Shown here: positions 28,116 through 36,414 of the stretch, piece by piece
How the letters are laid out: each line of letters begins with the position of its first letter
Numbering within the stretch: position 1 is the stretch's first letter
Assembly: GCF_003260195.1 (NCBI RefSeq)
Contig: NZ_QEIH01000004.1
Coordinates: forward strand, 1 to 64,000
DNA length: 64,000 bases
Direction of reading: 5' to 3'
DNA from: Lutibacter citreus
Lineage (GTDB): Bacteria; Bacteroidota; Bacteroidia; Flavobacteriales; Flavobacteriaceae
Program-made: the position numbers and the translations under genes
Notes under the pieces: generated by a model
What the model was told of the DNA's origin: nothing
Seen by the model: the letters and a program-made list of their open reading frames with translations, nothing else
Database searches by the model: none

Positions 28116-28550
28116 TTAAAAGTCACTTTCTTCCGCCATTTTCACTACACCAACAGTTAGTATCAAATTAGCAAAGCGACGCTGTTCGCCTGTTTGAATA
28201 ATTAATGTAGTAGTAGGCTCTCTTATTTTATCGTAGAAAGCCCATCGCTCCATCTCATCCCATGTTACATCACCAAGTATTTTTTTATAAGCACCGTGTA
28301 TTTCTGCGTTTGCTTCAGCCGGTTTTTCCATTACAATTGCACCTTGAATAGGACAAATATCAAGTATACCTTCAAGCACTGTAAGCGCATCTAATAATCC
28401 CGGACGGAAGTTCAGATGTACCGTAGTGGAGTTAGGTCCTTTCATAGCACCAACTGGCAAATTACCGTCAGCAATAACAACTTGTGCAAAATGACCTGAA
28501 CGCGCAAGCGCTTCTAAAATTGTTGGGTGTATTACCGGTGTCTTTAACAT
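28116..28550 (-). CDS. RbsD/FucU family sugar mutarotase
   Basis: This 144-residue protein has the RbsD/FucU fold signatures: the HPTILEALARSGHFAQVVIADGN N-terminal motif with the catalytic-type His and Asp (about 17-26), TVHLNFRPGLLDALTVLEGI, and the C-terminal GEQRRFANLILTVGVV. The family interconverts alpha and beta anomers of ribose or fucose, or pyranose and furanose forms, in the cytoplasm. It is the last gene of the minus-strand sugar cluster, 70 bases after the SDR gene. Which sugar it acts on is not readable; the neighbours suggest aldose/aldonate metabolism. Confidence 0.87.
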   Translation of the reverse strand: MLKTPVIHPTILEALARSGHFAQVVIADGNLPVGAMKGPNSTTVHLNFRPGLLDALTVLEGILDICPIQGAIVMEKPAEANAEIHGAYKKILGDVTWDEMERWAFYDKIREPTTTLIIQTGEQRRFANLILTVGVVKMAEESDF

Positions 28551-28620
28551 AATTTTATTTTTAGAGAATAAGTAAATTTCAATTGCTTAAACTTTCAACC
28601 ACACACAATTTAACAACAAA

Positions 28621-29391
28621 CTACATATTATAAACACCACCATTGATGTCTAACGTAGCACCTGTAATAAAACCATCGTATTCGGAAGCCAGAAATAAAA
28701 CTGCTCGCGCTACGTCAGCTGCATTACCTGCTCGTTGTATTGGAATACCTGCTATTGTTTCAGCTGCTGATTCTTTTGTTGTATGAGTATTGTGAAATGA
28801 AGTACCGAGGATAAGCCCCGGAGCAACAGCATTAACCTTTGTTCCTTGAGGTCCTAATTCTGCAGAAAGCGCTCGCGTGAACGTTAAGATAGCTCCTTTG
28901 CTAGTAGAATAAACTAAAGACCCTGGGTGTCCTCCTTTACGACCAGCTAGTGATGCCAAATTAACAATACTGCTATTATCGTTTTTCGCTAAATGAGGAG
29001 ATGCTGCTCGCGTCACGAACATCATGGATGTTAAGTTGATATCCATTACCTTGTGCCAAAAATCAGCTTCCATTTCACTCAGCATTCTACGCGCAACAAG
29101 TGAACCTGCATTGTTGATTAATATGTCTAGCCCACCTAGAGCTTCTATTGTTTTTTCAACTATACTATTTGCTTCTGCTTCTTTTGTTAAGTCTCCGCAT
29201 AAAGTAACAGCTTTTTGCCCTTTGCTCTTTGCATATTCCATCAATTGGTTTGCTGTATCCGCACTTGAAAAATAGTGGATAGCAACATTAGCTCCACTAT
29301 CAATAAAGTGTTTGGTGATTGATTCCCCAATACCCTGCGCTCCAGCAGTAATAAGAACATTTTTTCCGATTAATTTATTATTGTTTTTCAT
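28621..29391 (-). CDS. Short-chain dehydrogenase/reductase (SDR)
   Basis: This 256-residue classical SDR has a cofactor motif TAGAQGIGES (about 15-24), NNAG near 90-93, catalytic Ser in SLAG, YSTSK (about 161-165), and a C-terminal FITGATLDINGGVY. In this context (uronate-lyase-like protein, gluconokinase, 6-phosphogluconate dehydrogenase) it could reduce a keto-uronate or oxidise/reduce a ketogluconate. The SDR of alginate catabolism reduces DEH to KDG, but the kinase and aldolase of that pathway are absent here. Substrate undecided. Confidence 0.88.
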   Translation of the reverse strand: MKNNNKLIGKNVLITAGAQGIGESITKHFIDSGANVAIHYFSSADTANQLMEYAKSKGQKAVTLCGDLTKEAEANSIVEKTIEALGGLDILINNAGSLVARRMLSEMEADFWHKVMDINLTSMMFVTRAASPHLAKNDNSSIVNLASLAGRKGGHPGSLVYSTSKGAILTFTRALSAELGPQGTKVNAVAPGLILGTSFHNTHTTKESAAETIAGIPIQRAGNAADVARAVLFLASEYDGFITGATLDINGGVYNM

Positions 29392-29572
29392 GTTATCTTG
29401 TATCTATGATGTGTTTAATTTTATTTTACAAAAAAATAAGCACGTATTTTTAAAAAGTATGGCAGTATATGTAATCTTACCTTTAATATTCAGTTTTCAT
29501 TTTTATTAGATTCTTACTAGTATTCAAAAATTTATTTAGTAATTTCACTAAGCTAATAATTGATTGAATTTG

Positions 29573-30682
29573 TTATTTTTTTTCCTTTTTGTATAAGAAA
29601 TCATTTTTGGAGAAATAACCATCATTAGAATAAGCAGCATCACTTACAGTTATATTTGCTGTTTTAAACCAAACTTCAGTATAATTTCCGTCTTCATATT
29701 GTTTCTTAATATCTCCTCCGTGTGTTTCAGCACCAGAACACCAGTTCTTATTTATTTCAGGAGATTTTCCATTTGTTTGATTGTAATTACCTAGTTTAAA
29801 AAAACAACCTTCACCTGTGTATGCTCCTGCACGCTCTACTCCATCTTGACCAATTGGTACAAATAATTTTTGAGTCTGCTCAGGAATATCAGCTTTAGTT
29901 GTATATTCTGAAGCGATTATGTTTTTTGTAAATGTTTTAGTTTCATGTCCTTCACTCATAAATTTCAAGCTCATAATACCATCCTTAACTTCTATTTCAT
30001 AGCTAAATTCTTCATCTAAAGAGATCCCATCCTTAGGTTCTTCTGGATATGTACTTACATCAGTACCAACAACAGATAAATCGTACCCCCAAACAGCTGT
30101 TGAAAAATCCCATCTTCCAGAATTGTCATCACCTGCAGTATTAATTTCATAATCCCAAAAAACAGAACCTTTGGTATGACCAGGAAATTTCTTGTAAAAT
30201 ATTTTAAGTGGTTCGTTCTCTAAACCATCGGCGCTATGAATTTGACCAATAACTACAGCGTACGAAGCAGCTACACGTGCATCTCCGGTTACTGATACAT
30301 TCATTACTTTTAATGTAGCTGTCAACTTAGCATCAGTTGTAGGTGTCCATTTTTTTGATTGCGCCAATTCAGTTCTTGTATTGTTTGAAGTTCCATGGGT
30401 ATGTCCTGCATTAGGAGCTTTAAAAACTACCCAGTTACTTTTACCATCATTTGCAGTATAAAAGAAGTCTTTATTTTCAAAATTATTGGCGTGACCAACA
30501 TTTGAACCGTCACCTAAAATCAAGCTCCAATGCTCAAAAAAAGGAATAACGTCACTTGCGTAAACGGTTTTTACAACTTCTTTTTTCTTTTTTTCTTTAG
30601 CTTCATTTTTACAGCTATTAAGTGTTAGGAAAACACCAAGTATTAAGAACGCTGCTACTGATGTAATAATCTTTTTTTTCAT
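29573..30682 (-). CDS. PL7-like polysaccharide (alginate) lyase lipoprotein
   Basis: This 369-residue precursor has a lipoprotein signal (hydrophobic 4-20, lipobox LNSC with Cys24). The body carries the three PL7 catalytic motifs: RTEL (103-106), QIH (147-149) and FFKLGNYNQ (294-302), the last corresponding to YFKxGxYxQ. PL7 enzymes cleave alginate by beta-elimination; the QIH variant has been linked to guluronate-containing substrates. It is probably anchored to the outer or inner membrane. The lack of a SusC/SusD pair, a PL17 exolyase, KdgF, KdgK or Eda nearby is unusual for an alginate locus, so another uronate-containing polymer is possible. Confidence 0.8.
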   Translation of the reverse strand: MKKKIITSVAAFLILGVFLTLNSCKNEAKEKKKKEVVKTVYASDVIPFFEHWSLILGDGSNVGHANNFENKDFFYTANDGKSNWVVFKAPNAGHTHGTSNNTRTELAQSKKWTPTTDAKLTATLKVMNVSVTGDARVAASYAVVIGQIHSADGLENEPLKIFYKKFPGHTKGSVFWDYEINTAGDDNSGRWDFSTAVWGYDLSVVGTDVSTYPEEPKDGISLDEEFSYEIEVKDGIMSLKFMSEGHETKTFTKNIIASEYTTKADIPEQTQKLFVPIGQDGVERAGAYTGEGCFFKLGNYNQTNGKSPEINKNWCSGAETHGGDIKKQYEDGNYTEVWFKTANITVSDAAYSNDGYFSKNDFLYKKEKK

Positions 30683-30689
30683 CTTTTTA

Positions 30690-31406
30690 TTATTTAGTTT
30701 TGTTTATATCTTTGTTTTCTATGTGTTTTGATAATTTAAAAAAGTGGTCACTCATCATTTTTGTAGCAAGTTTAGAGTCTTTAGATTTTATTGCTAAATA
30801 AATATTTTCGTGTTTTTTAATTTCAGAAATTACTTTATCTCCTTCACAAACCGTATCTCTGTCATAAGCTGCAAGAATTGGAGGCGTTAATAAAAGCATT
30901 AACGAAACCATTGTATTATTTTTACTTGCTTTTGCTATAGCTATATGAAATAATAAATCATCTTCTAAATAATCCTCTCCAACGGAAATTTTAGCTTTGA
31001 AAGCATTTAATGAGTCTTTTATTCGTTTTAAATCATTATCTGTTCTTCTTTGAGCAGCTAAAGAAACTGTCTCTAACTCTAATGAGATGCGAGTTTCCAC
31101 GAGCTCATTAAAAGACGGTGCGTCTAAAGATATTATTTCATCTACCATCCCATTAAACCCAATTAACCCAATTGCTAGAATAGTACCACTTTGAGACTTG
31201 GATTTTAATATGCCATAAAACTCTAGCTTTCTTATTGCTTCTCTAATATGGTTTCTTTTTACATCAAATTTTTCTGACATAATCCTTTCTGAAGGTAATT
31301 TATCTCCACGCTCTAAATTTTTAGCGTTAATCAAATCACGAATCTTACAGATTACTTCATTCTGCACTATTTTATTTGAATTTTTATCTATTAAACTTAT
31401 TTTCAT
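30690..31406 (-). CDS. GntR-family regulator, FadR subfamily (FCD domain)
   Basis: This 238-residue protein has an N-terminal winged helix (about 10-78, GDKLPSERIMSEKFDVKRNH followed by IREAIRKLEFYGIL) and a C-terminal all-helical FCD ligand domain (about 95-230). The FCD metal-site-type residues lie in DDLLFHIAIAKASKNN and HENIYLAI. FadR-type GntR regulators bind sugar acids such as gluconate or uronates and usually repress adjacent catabolic genes. It lies inside the operon, 8 bases from the lyase gene, and a TGGTTTACCA palindrome (34681-34690) over the operon's -7 box is a good candidate binding site, implying autoregulated repression. Confidence 0.9.
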   Translation of the reverse strand: MKISLIDKNSNKIVQNEVICKIRDLINAKNLERGDKLPSERIMSEKFDVKRNHIREAIRKLEFYGILKSKSQSGTILAIGLIGFNGMVDEIISLDAPSFNELVETRISLELETVSLAAQRRTDNDLKRIKDSLNAFKAKISVGEDYLEDDLLFHIAIAKASKNNTMVSLMLLLTPPILAAYDRDTVCEGDKVISEIKKHENIYLAIKSKDSKLATKMMSDHFFKLSKHIENKDINKTK

Positions 31407-31455
31407 GTAATTGATTATTCTATATTATTACAGATTTTGTGTAATTAATTTTTAT

Positions 31456-32730
31456 TTAAAAATATTCCAAAAGTGCTAATACACCGTTGTATGAAATCAC
31501 TAAAGAAAAGAACAGCGCAGCATACATGCCTATATAAACACCTAAACTAGTCTTATACTCTTTCATTACCTTTTTATTGCTTAACATAAGTATAATTCCC
31601 AGAATTACAATTGGCAATACAAAGACATTAAACACTTGTGATAAAATTTGAATTTCTATGGGATTCGCACCAAATGCAGGTCCTATTAAAGCTACCAAAC
31701 AAGCAATCGCCGTAATAATTCTAAACTGTAGTGAATTGGTATCTAAAGTTCCAGATTGATAATCTGCAATTAATAAAGGCGCTATTAATAAACAAGGAAA
31801 TATTGATGATAATCCAGCACTTAATGCGCCAAAAAAGAAAATAGATACAGCCCATTTTCCAGCTACTGGTTCTAAAGTATTTGCCATATCTAATACTTGA
31901 TTAACCTCTTTACCTTGATAAAATAAAGCTCCAGCTGCTACTGCCATTATAACTCCACTAATTACAAATATTAAAATTGCAGCTGTAATTGAATCCTTTT
32001 TTTGTTGGTCTAAATTTTTAATAGTCCACCCTTTTCCTTTTACAAATAATGGTCGTGATAAAAATGTAGCTGATGCCATGGTGGTACCAACAAAAGCAGC
32101 AACCAACATTTTTCCTCCAGGAATGTCTGGAATAGTTGGTATTAACCCTTTAACTACATCCAAAGATAATGGCTGCACAAAACATAATGACAGTAAAAAT
32201 GACAACCCCATTAATGTTACAAATATGACTAGTATTTTTTCAAAAAAAGTATATTTACCTACCAACATTAATAAGTAAAAAGTAACAATTATTATAATAG
32301 CTGTTATTAATACTGTTTCGTATTTATACGCTACTAAACCTTCAAAATTCACTGCTAATATTTCAAAAATAATATTGGCTGAAATACCTAAAATACCCAT
32401 TAGTGAATTCCATTGCCCGAAGGTTATACCTACAATAATTAAAATTGCTAAAATTTTACCGTATTTTAAATGTTTTTTAAATCCATAAAGCGCGGTTTCT
32501 CCTGTAATTAATGCAAAGTTACCATAGGCAAACATTAAAATTCCCGAGAAAGTACAGCTTAATAAAAGCACCCATAATAATTGCATATTAAATTTACTTC
32601 CCGCAACAATCATAGAAGTTACACTACCTGTACCTATGGTATAACCAATAGCAAAAATTCCTGGACCAAATCCTAAAATAATCGCAATTATTTTTTTTAG
32701 TAATGACTTTTTATTTTCGGTTTTTGGCAT
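31456..32730 (-). CDS. NRAMP-fold transporter lacking the metal-binding motifs
   Basis: This 424-residue protein has about 11 membrane helices and overall NRAMP (SLC11) character: GPGIFAIGYTIGTGS in helix 1 and a helix-6 region reading GTTMASATFLSRPLF. In metal-transporting NRAMPs helix 1 carries DPGN and helix 6 carries MPH; here these positions read IGTGS and MAS, so the metal-coordinating Asp, Asn, Met and His set is missing. It starts 3 bases after the stop of the gluconokinase-6PGDH gene within a sugar-acid operon. I infer that it imports an organic substrate, perhaps an aldonate or uronate, rather than Mn2+/Fe2+. Automatic annotation as a divalent metal transporter is probably wrong. 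Confidence 0.8.
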   Translation of the reverse strand: MPKTENKKSLLKKIIAIILGFGPGIFAIGYTIGTGSVTSMIVAGSKFNMQLLWVLLLSCTFSGILMFAYGNFALITGETALYGFKKHLKYGKILAILIIVGITFGQWNSLMGILGISANIIFEILAVNFEGLVAYKYETVLITAIIIIVTFYLLMLVGKYTFFEKILVIFVTLMGLSFLLSLCFVQPLSLDVVKGLIPTIPDIPGGKMLVAAFVGTTMASATFLSRPLFVKGKGWTIKNLDQQKKDSITAAILIFVISGVIMAVAAGALFYQGKEVNQVLDMANTLEPVAGKWAVSIFFFGALSAGLSSIFPCLLIAPLLIADYQSGTLDTNSLQFRIITAIACLVALIGPAFGANPIEIQILSQVFNVFVLPIVILGIILMLSNKKVMKEYKTSLGVYIGMYAALFFSLVISYNGVLALLEYF

Positions 32731-32733
32731 AGT

Positions 32734-34632
32734 TTAATTATTTTTCCAGTTAGTATGATAGAATTCATTTGAATTATCATTTATTCTTTGGTAGGTGTGT
32801 GCACCAAAATAGTCACGTTGTGCTTGTATTAAATTTGCTGATGAATTTGCTATTGTAAAACTGTTTAAAAAATTAATAGATTCACTAAAATTTGGAATAG
32901 GCATCTCATTTAAAATACATTCAGAAACCACTTTTTTAACGCTTGGTTTTAATGATTTTATCTTTTGAATTATTACCTCATTTGTTAACAAATTATTCGT
33001 TGTTTTAAAAACAGTAACCAATTCTACCATAAGATCTGATTTTATAATACAGCCATTTGTCCATATTCTAGATAATTCGCTTAAATTCAAATCCCATTTG
33101 TGATTTTTGGAAGCTTCTTGAATTAATTTAAAGCCTTGATAATGATTTATAATTCTAGCAAATTGATATGCTTTTAAAACATCATCAGTTGTAAGATTGA
33201 GATTAATAATTGTATTTTCTTTAAAATTTTCACTAGCAATAATACGCTCTTCTTTATAAAACGAAGTATACCGCGCAAATAATGCAGAAGCAATCATAGT
33301 ACTAGGCACACCTAACTGAGCGGTTGCTATGGTAGCCCAATTTCCTGTACCTTTATTACCTGCTTTATCCATTATTTTGTTAACTAACCAATCATCTTCT
33401 TCTTTTTTTCTTAAAATATCAATAGTTATTTCTAATAAATAACTATTTGCTGTTTCTTTCCATGTTTCTAAAATATTAGCTATTTGATCTGGATTATTCC
33501 CCAATGCTTTTAACATTACAAACACTTCTGCTAATAACTGCATTTCTACATACTCAATTCCATTATGTACCATTTTTACAAAATGCCCACTTCCTTCTGT
33601 CCCTATATGTGTACAACAGGGCAAATTATTAGAATCTTTAGCTGCTATCGCTTCTAAAAAAGGTTGAATATCTTTATAAATATCTTTATCACAACCAGGC
33701 ATAATAGACGGTCCTTTTAAGGCTCCTTCTTCACCTCCAGAAACTCCAGTTCCTACAAAATGAATGTTTTTAGATTTTAAATAATTAAACCGTTCTTTTG
33801 TTTTATTATAATTTGAATTACCACCATCTATTAAAATATCTCCATCATCTAAAAATGGTAAAAGATCTTCAATAACAAAATCTACTGTCTTACCAGCATT
33901 AACCATGAGCATGATTTTTCTTGGTTTTTGAAGAGAGCCCACAAAAGGTTCTATCGCATCAAACGGCATGGCTGAAGACAATTCATCAAATTCATTCTTG
34001 AAGTTTTTCGCAACATCCTCTTCTACTCCTTCAACATGTCTGTTAAATAACGAAATGTTAAACCCTTTACTTGCTAAATTTCTACTCAGGCTCTTACCCA
34101 TAACCCCTAACCCGAACAATCCAAATTCTGACTTTCCTAATAATTCATTACTTATCACTGCTACAATATTTTTTGGTGTTAAACTTATATCTATTTTTAT
34201 TGCATTCTTAGGCTCTTCCAAAATATCAAATTGAGACTTCAATAATTCAGAACTCATAAAATGCCCCTTACGCTTATTAATTCTTTCTTTAATTTGTTTA
34301 AAAGACCCACTAAGGAAAACCCATTTTGCGTTATCTTTTATGTTTGCATTTAAAATATCTCGATAGCTTTCTTTTAATGCTGAACAAACAATAACACAAC
34401 CTTTATTTGTTAATTGTTTTATAGCTAATTTGTTTAATGTTTGCAACCAGCCTAATCTATCATCATCATTTAAAGGTTCTCCTTTTGACATTTTTTTAAT
34501 ATTCTCTTCTGGATGGAAATCATCTCCATCAAAAAAGGGAATATTTAATTCCTCTGACAATAAGTTTCCTATGGTGCTTTTACCAACACCTGAAACTCCC
34601 ATAATAAATATAATTTTAGCTTCGATTTTCAT
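32734..34632 (-). CDS. Gluconokinase-6-phosphogluconate dehydrogenase fusion
   Basis: This 632-residue protein joins two enzymes. Residues 1 to ~165 are a GntK-type gluconokinase (P-loop GVSGVGKST at 13-21, DGDDFHP near 35-41, CSALKESYRD). Residues ~168-632 are a decarboxylating 6-phosphogluconate dehydrogenase (NADP motif GLGVMGKSLSRNLA, GTGVSGGEEGA, catalytic Lys in GHFVKMVHNGIEY, GNKGTGNW, C-terminal QAQRDYFGAHTY). The fusion would take gluconate to 6-phosphogluconate and on to ribulose 5-phosphate plus CO2 and NADPH in one polypeptide. It is the promoter-proximal gene of the operon, whose control region carries two inverted repeats. The domain assignments are clear and the start follows directly from the P-loop position. 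Confidence 0.93.
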   Translation of the reverse strand: MKIEAKIIFIMGVSGVGKSTIGNLLSEELNIPFFDGDDFHPEENIKKMSKGEPLNDDDRLGWLQTLNKLAIKQLTNKGCVIVCSALKESYRDILNANIKDNAKWVFLSGSFKQIKERINKRKGHFMSSELLKSQFDILEEPKNAIKIDISLTPKNIVAVISNELLGKSEFGLFGLGVMGKSLSRNLASKGFNISLFNRHVEGVEEDVAKNFKNEFDELSSAMPFDAIEPFVGSLQKPRKIMLMVNAGKTVDFVIEDLLPFLDDGDILIDGGNSNYNKTKERFNYLKSKNIHFVGTGVSGGEEGALKGPSIMPGCDKDIYKDIQPFLEAIAAKDSNNLPCCTHIGTEGSGHFVKMVHNGIEYVEMQLLAEVFVMLKALGNNPDQIANILETWKETANSYLLEITIDILRKKEEDDWLVNKIMDKAGNKGTGNWATIATAQLGVPSTMIASALFARYTSFYKEERIIASENFKENTIINLNLTTDDVLKAYQFARIINHYQGFKLIQEASKNHKWDLNLSELSRIWTNGCIIKSDLMVELVTVFKTTNNLLTNEVIIQKIKSLKPSVKKVVSECILNEMPIPNFSESINFLNSFTIANSSANLIQAQRDYFGAHTYQRINDNSNEFYHTNWKNN

Positions 34633-34653
34633 TTGTTTTTATTGATTCCTAAA

Positions 34654-34678
34654 TTGGGTGCCCGAACTGGGCAACCAA
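34654..34678. promoter_or_regulatory. Inverted repeat upstream of the gluconokinase fusion
   Basis: TTGGGTGCCC and GGGCAACCAA form 10-base arms with one mismatch around GAACT, 21 bases before the start codon (which lies at 34632 on the minus strand). It is GC-rich against its AT-rich surroundings. It could be a second operator or a 5'-UTR hairpin. Confidence 0.5.
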
Positions 34679-34680
34679 AT

Positions 34681-34696
34681 TGGTTTACCAAATATA
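34681..34696 (-). promoter_or_regulatory. FadR-type operator overlapping a -7 box
   Basis: TGGTTTACCA (34681-34690) has the form TGGT-N2-ACCA, typical of FadR-subfamily GntR operators. On the minus strand TATATTTG (34696 down to 34689) is a perfect -7 box that overlaps it, so a bound repressor would block initiation. No -33 TTG is seen at the usual spacing. Confidence 0.55.
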
Positions 34697-35328
34697 TGCT
34701 TTTTATTATTAATAATAGCTTGATATTTAAAATTTTGAAAAAAGAAGTTATTCTAAAGAGTTTTCAAATCTTTACTAAATGTATTAGTAGAAAAGATAAA
34801 ATAGCATTTGAAAAAGAATATATTTAGAAATAAAAAAAGTTAAAATACACTTCTTCGCTAACCTAAATAAGGGTTTCGTATTCACCTTAAAAAGATTGTT
34901 TAGAAGTTACTCTTAGTTAAACCCAATATACTTTTGCACTTATCTAAGATTTAAATGGATAAATTATATAGTAACAAAATAAATTAAAAATCTATCAATT
35001 AATTTTTTTGTGTTTATAAAAAGTGAAGTTTCGAGTCCTTCCTAACCTAAAAAAAAGACTAATTTACATTTCAAAATTATGGCTTATAATAGACACTTTA
35101 TCTAATGAAGCTTTAAAATACAATATAATAGGTTTCTCTAAATTAGGAAAATCTCAAAATTCATACAAAAAATATTAAATGAAGATTATTCTTCAAGTTT
35201 TAAAAGTATCTATAAATAAATTCGTAAATATTTAGAATAATACGTTTATTGCACTTCTATTTATATCCATTTGAAAGAGATTATAAATTACAGTTACAAA
35301 AGGTTATAAAACCCTAACAACCTAGCTG
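34697..35328. other. Intergenic region without a recognised gene
   Basis: About 630 AT-rich bases between glucokinase and the gluconokinase fusion. Short frames here (for example 34633-34827 on the plus strand) lack recognisable protein features. No hairpin terminator for glucokinase was found. Decayed sequence is possible. Confidence 0.4.
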
Positions 35329-36408
35329 TTAATTCAGCATAGCAGCTCCGTAGTATGCGGCTCCCAAAAGAGCAGTTTTTTGATTAAGAACTACCTTCAC
35401 TGGTATCGTCTCCAAAAGCATATCCAATCTACCAGATTGTATAAACCCTCTTTTAAATACTTTTAAATCCATTCCTTGAACAATCTTTGGAACAATTCCG
35501 CCTCCAATATATATACCTCCAGTAGCTTTCATTTTTAGAGCTAATTGAGCAGCTTCTATAGCCAAAAACCTTGTAAATAAATCTAAAGTTTCCCTGCAGA
35601 TAGCACTTTGCCCTTTTATGGCAATTTGGGTAATAACCGCCGATGGATCTTCTTTCAACATTTTTTCTTGTATCCATTCAGGAACTTTTTCGTTTCCTTC
35701 CTTAAGTAAGAATTGAAAAACATCATAAATCCCAGGACCTGATAATACACGTTCCCAACTCACATGCTTGTACCTTTGATCCATATACTTCCATAAATCA
35801 ATTTCTAGGTTGTTACGAGGGCAGAAATCACAATGCCCTCCTTCTGAAGCGAACGGATTAAAATTAACACCATTCCAATACATCCCTACTTCACCAAGAC
35901 CTGTTCCTGGTGAAATCATCACTGCATTTCCTGAGGCATTGGAACCTTCAATTAGCGTGAATAATTCTTCTTTATCCAGCGCTGCCAAACCATAGGCGTT
36001 AGCTTCCATATCATTCATTACTGCCACATGTTCCACATGAAATTCTTTTGCAATTTCATCACCATCAATACTCCATGGAAAATTAACTCCTTGCACTTTT
36101 CCATTCACTACAGGTCCAGCAACTCCTAAACATATACTATCAATTAAAAGTAATCTATTAGTATGAAAAAACTTAACCATTTTAATAAAAGATGAATATT
36201 CCTTAGTTGGGTATGAATTCGCTTTTAAGGTTTTAAGTTGTCCATCCTTACTTTCAAAAAGTGCTAAATTGGTTTTTGTACCACCGACATCTGCCGCTAA
36301 AACAATTCCATTGGTAGGATGCGTATTTTTCCTTGGAAAATCTAACGATAATATTGTAGAATGTTTACTAGGAAGTAAATAAACCTCTTTTAAGTCTGTT
36401 TTGTTCAT
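35329..36408 (-). CDS. glk: Glucokinase (ROK-unrelated, Glk type)
   Basis: This 359-residue protein is somewhat longer than E. coli Glk (321) because of a ~30-residue N-terminal leader. Motifs: phosphate-binding LAADVGGTKTNLALF (about 36-50), catalytic Asp in MNDMEANAYG, SPGTGLGEVG, and EGGHCDFCPR, corresponding to the bacterial glucokinase EGGH glucose-binding signature. It phosphorylates glucose with ATP in the cytoplasm. It begins 6 bases after the aldolase stop, so aldolase and glucokinase form an operon. Together with the 6-phosphogluconate dehydrogenase next door this gives entry to both glycolysis and the pentose phosphate route. Confidence 0.9.
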   Translation of the reverse strand: MNKTDLKEVYLLPSKHSTILSLDFPRKNTHPTNGIVLAADVGGTKTNLALFESKDGQLKTLKANSYPTKEYSSFIKMVKFFHTNRLLLIDSICLGVAGPVVNGKVQGVNFPWSIDGDEIAKEFHVEHVAVMNDMEANAYGLAALDKEELFTLIEGSNASGNAVMISPGTGLGEVGMYWNGVNFNPFASEGGHCDFCPRNNLEIDLWKYMDQRYKHVSWERVLSGPGIYDVFQFLLKEGNEKVPEWIQEKMLKEDPSAVITQIAIKGQSAICRETLDLFTRFLAIEAAQLALKMKATGGIYIGGGIVPKIVQGMDLKVFKRGFIQSGRLDMLLETIPVKVVLNQKTALLGAAYYGAAMLN

Positions 36409-36414
36409 TATTTA

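Noticed and set aside
34633-34827. 64-codon plus-strand frame in the control region of the gluconokinase fusion
   Set aside because: It runs through the operator and -7 box of the divergent operon and the translated product has no recognisable features.
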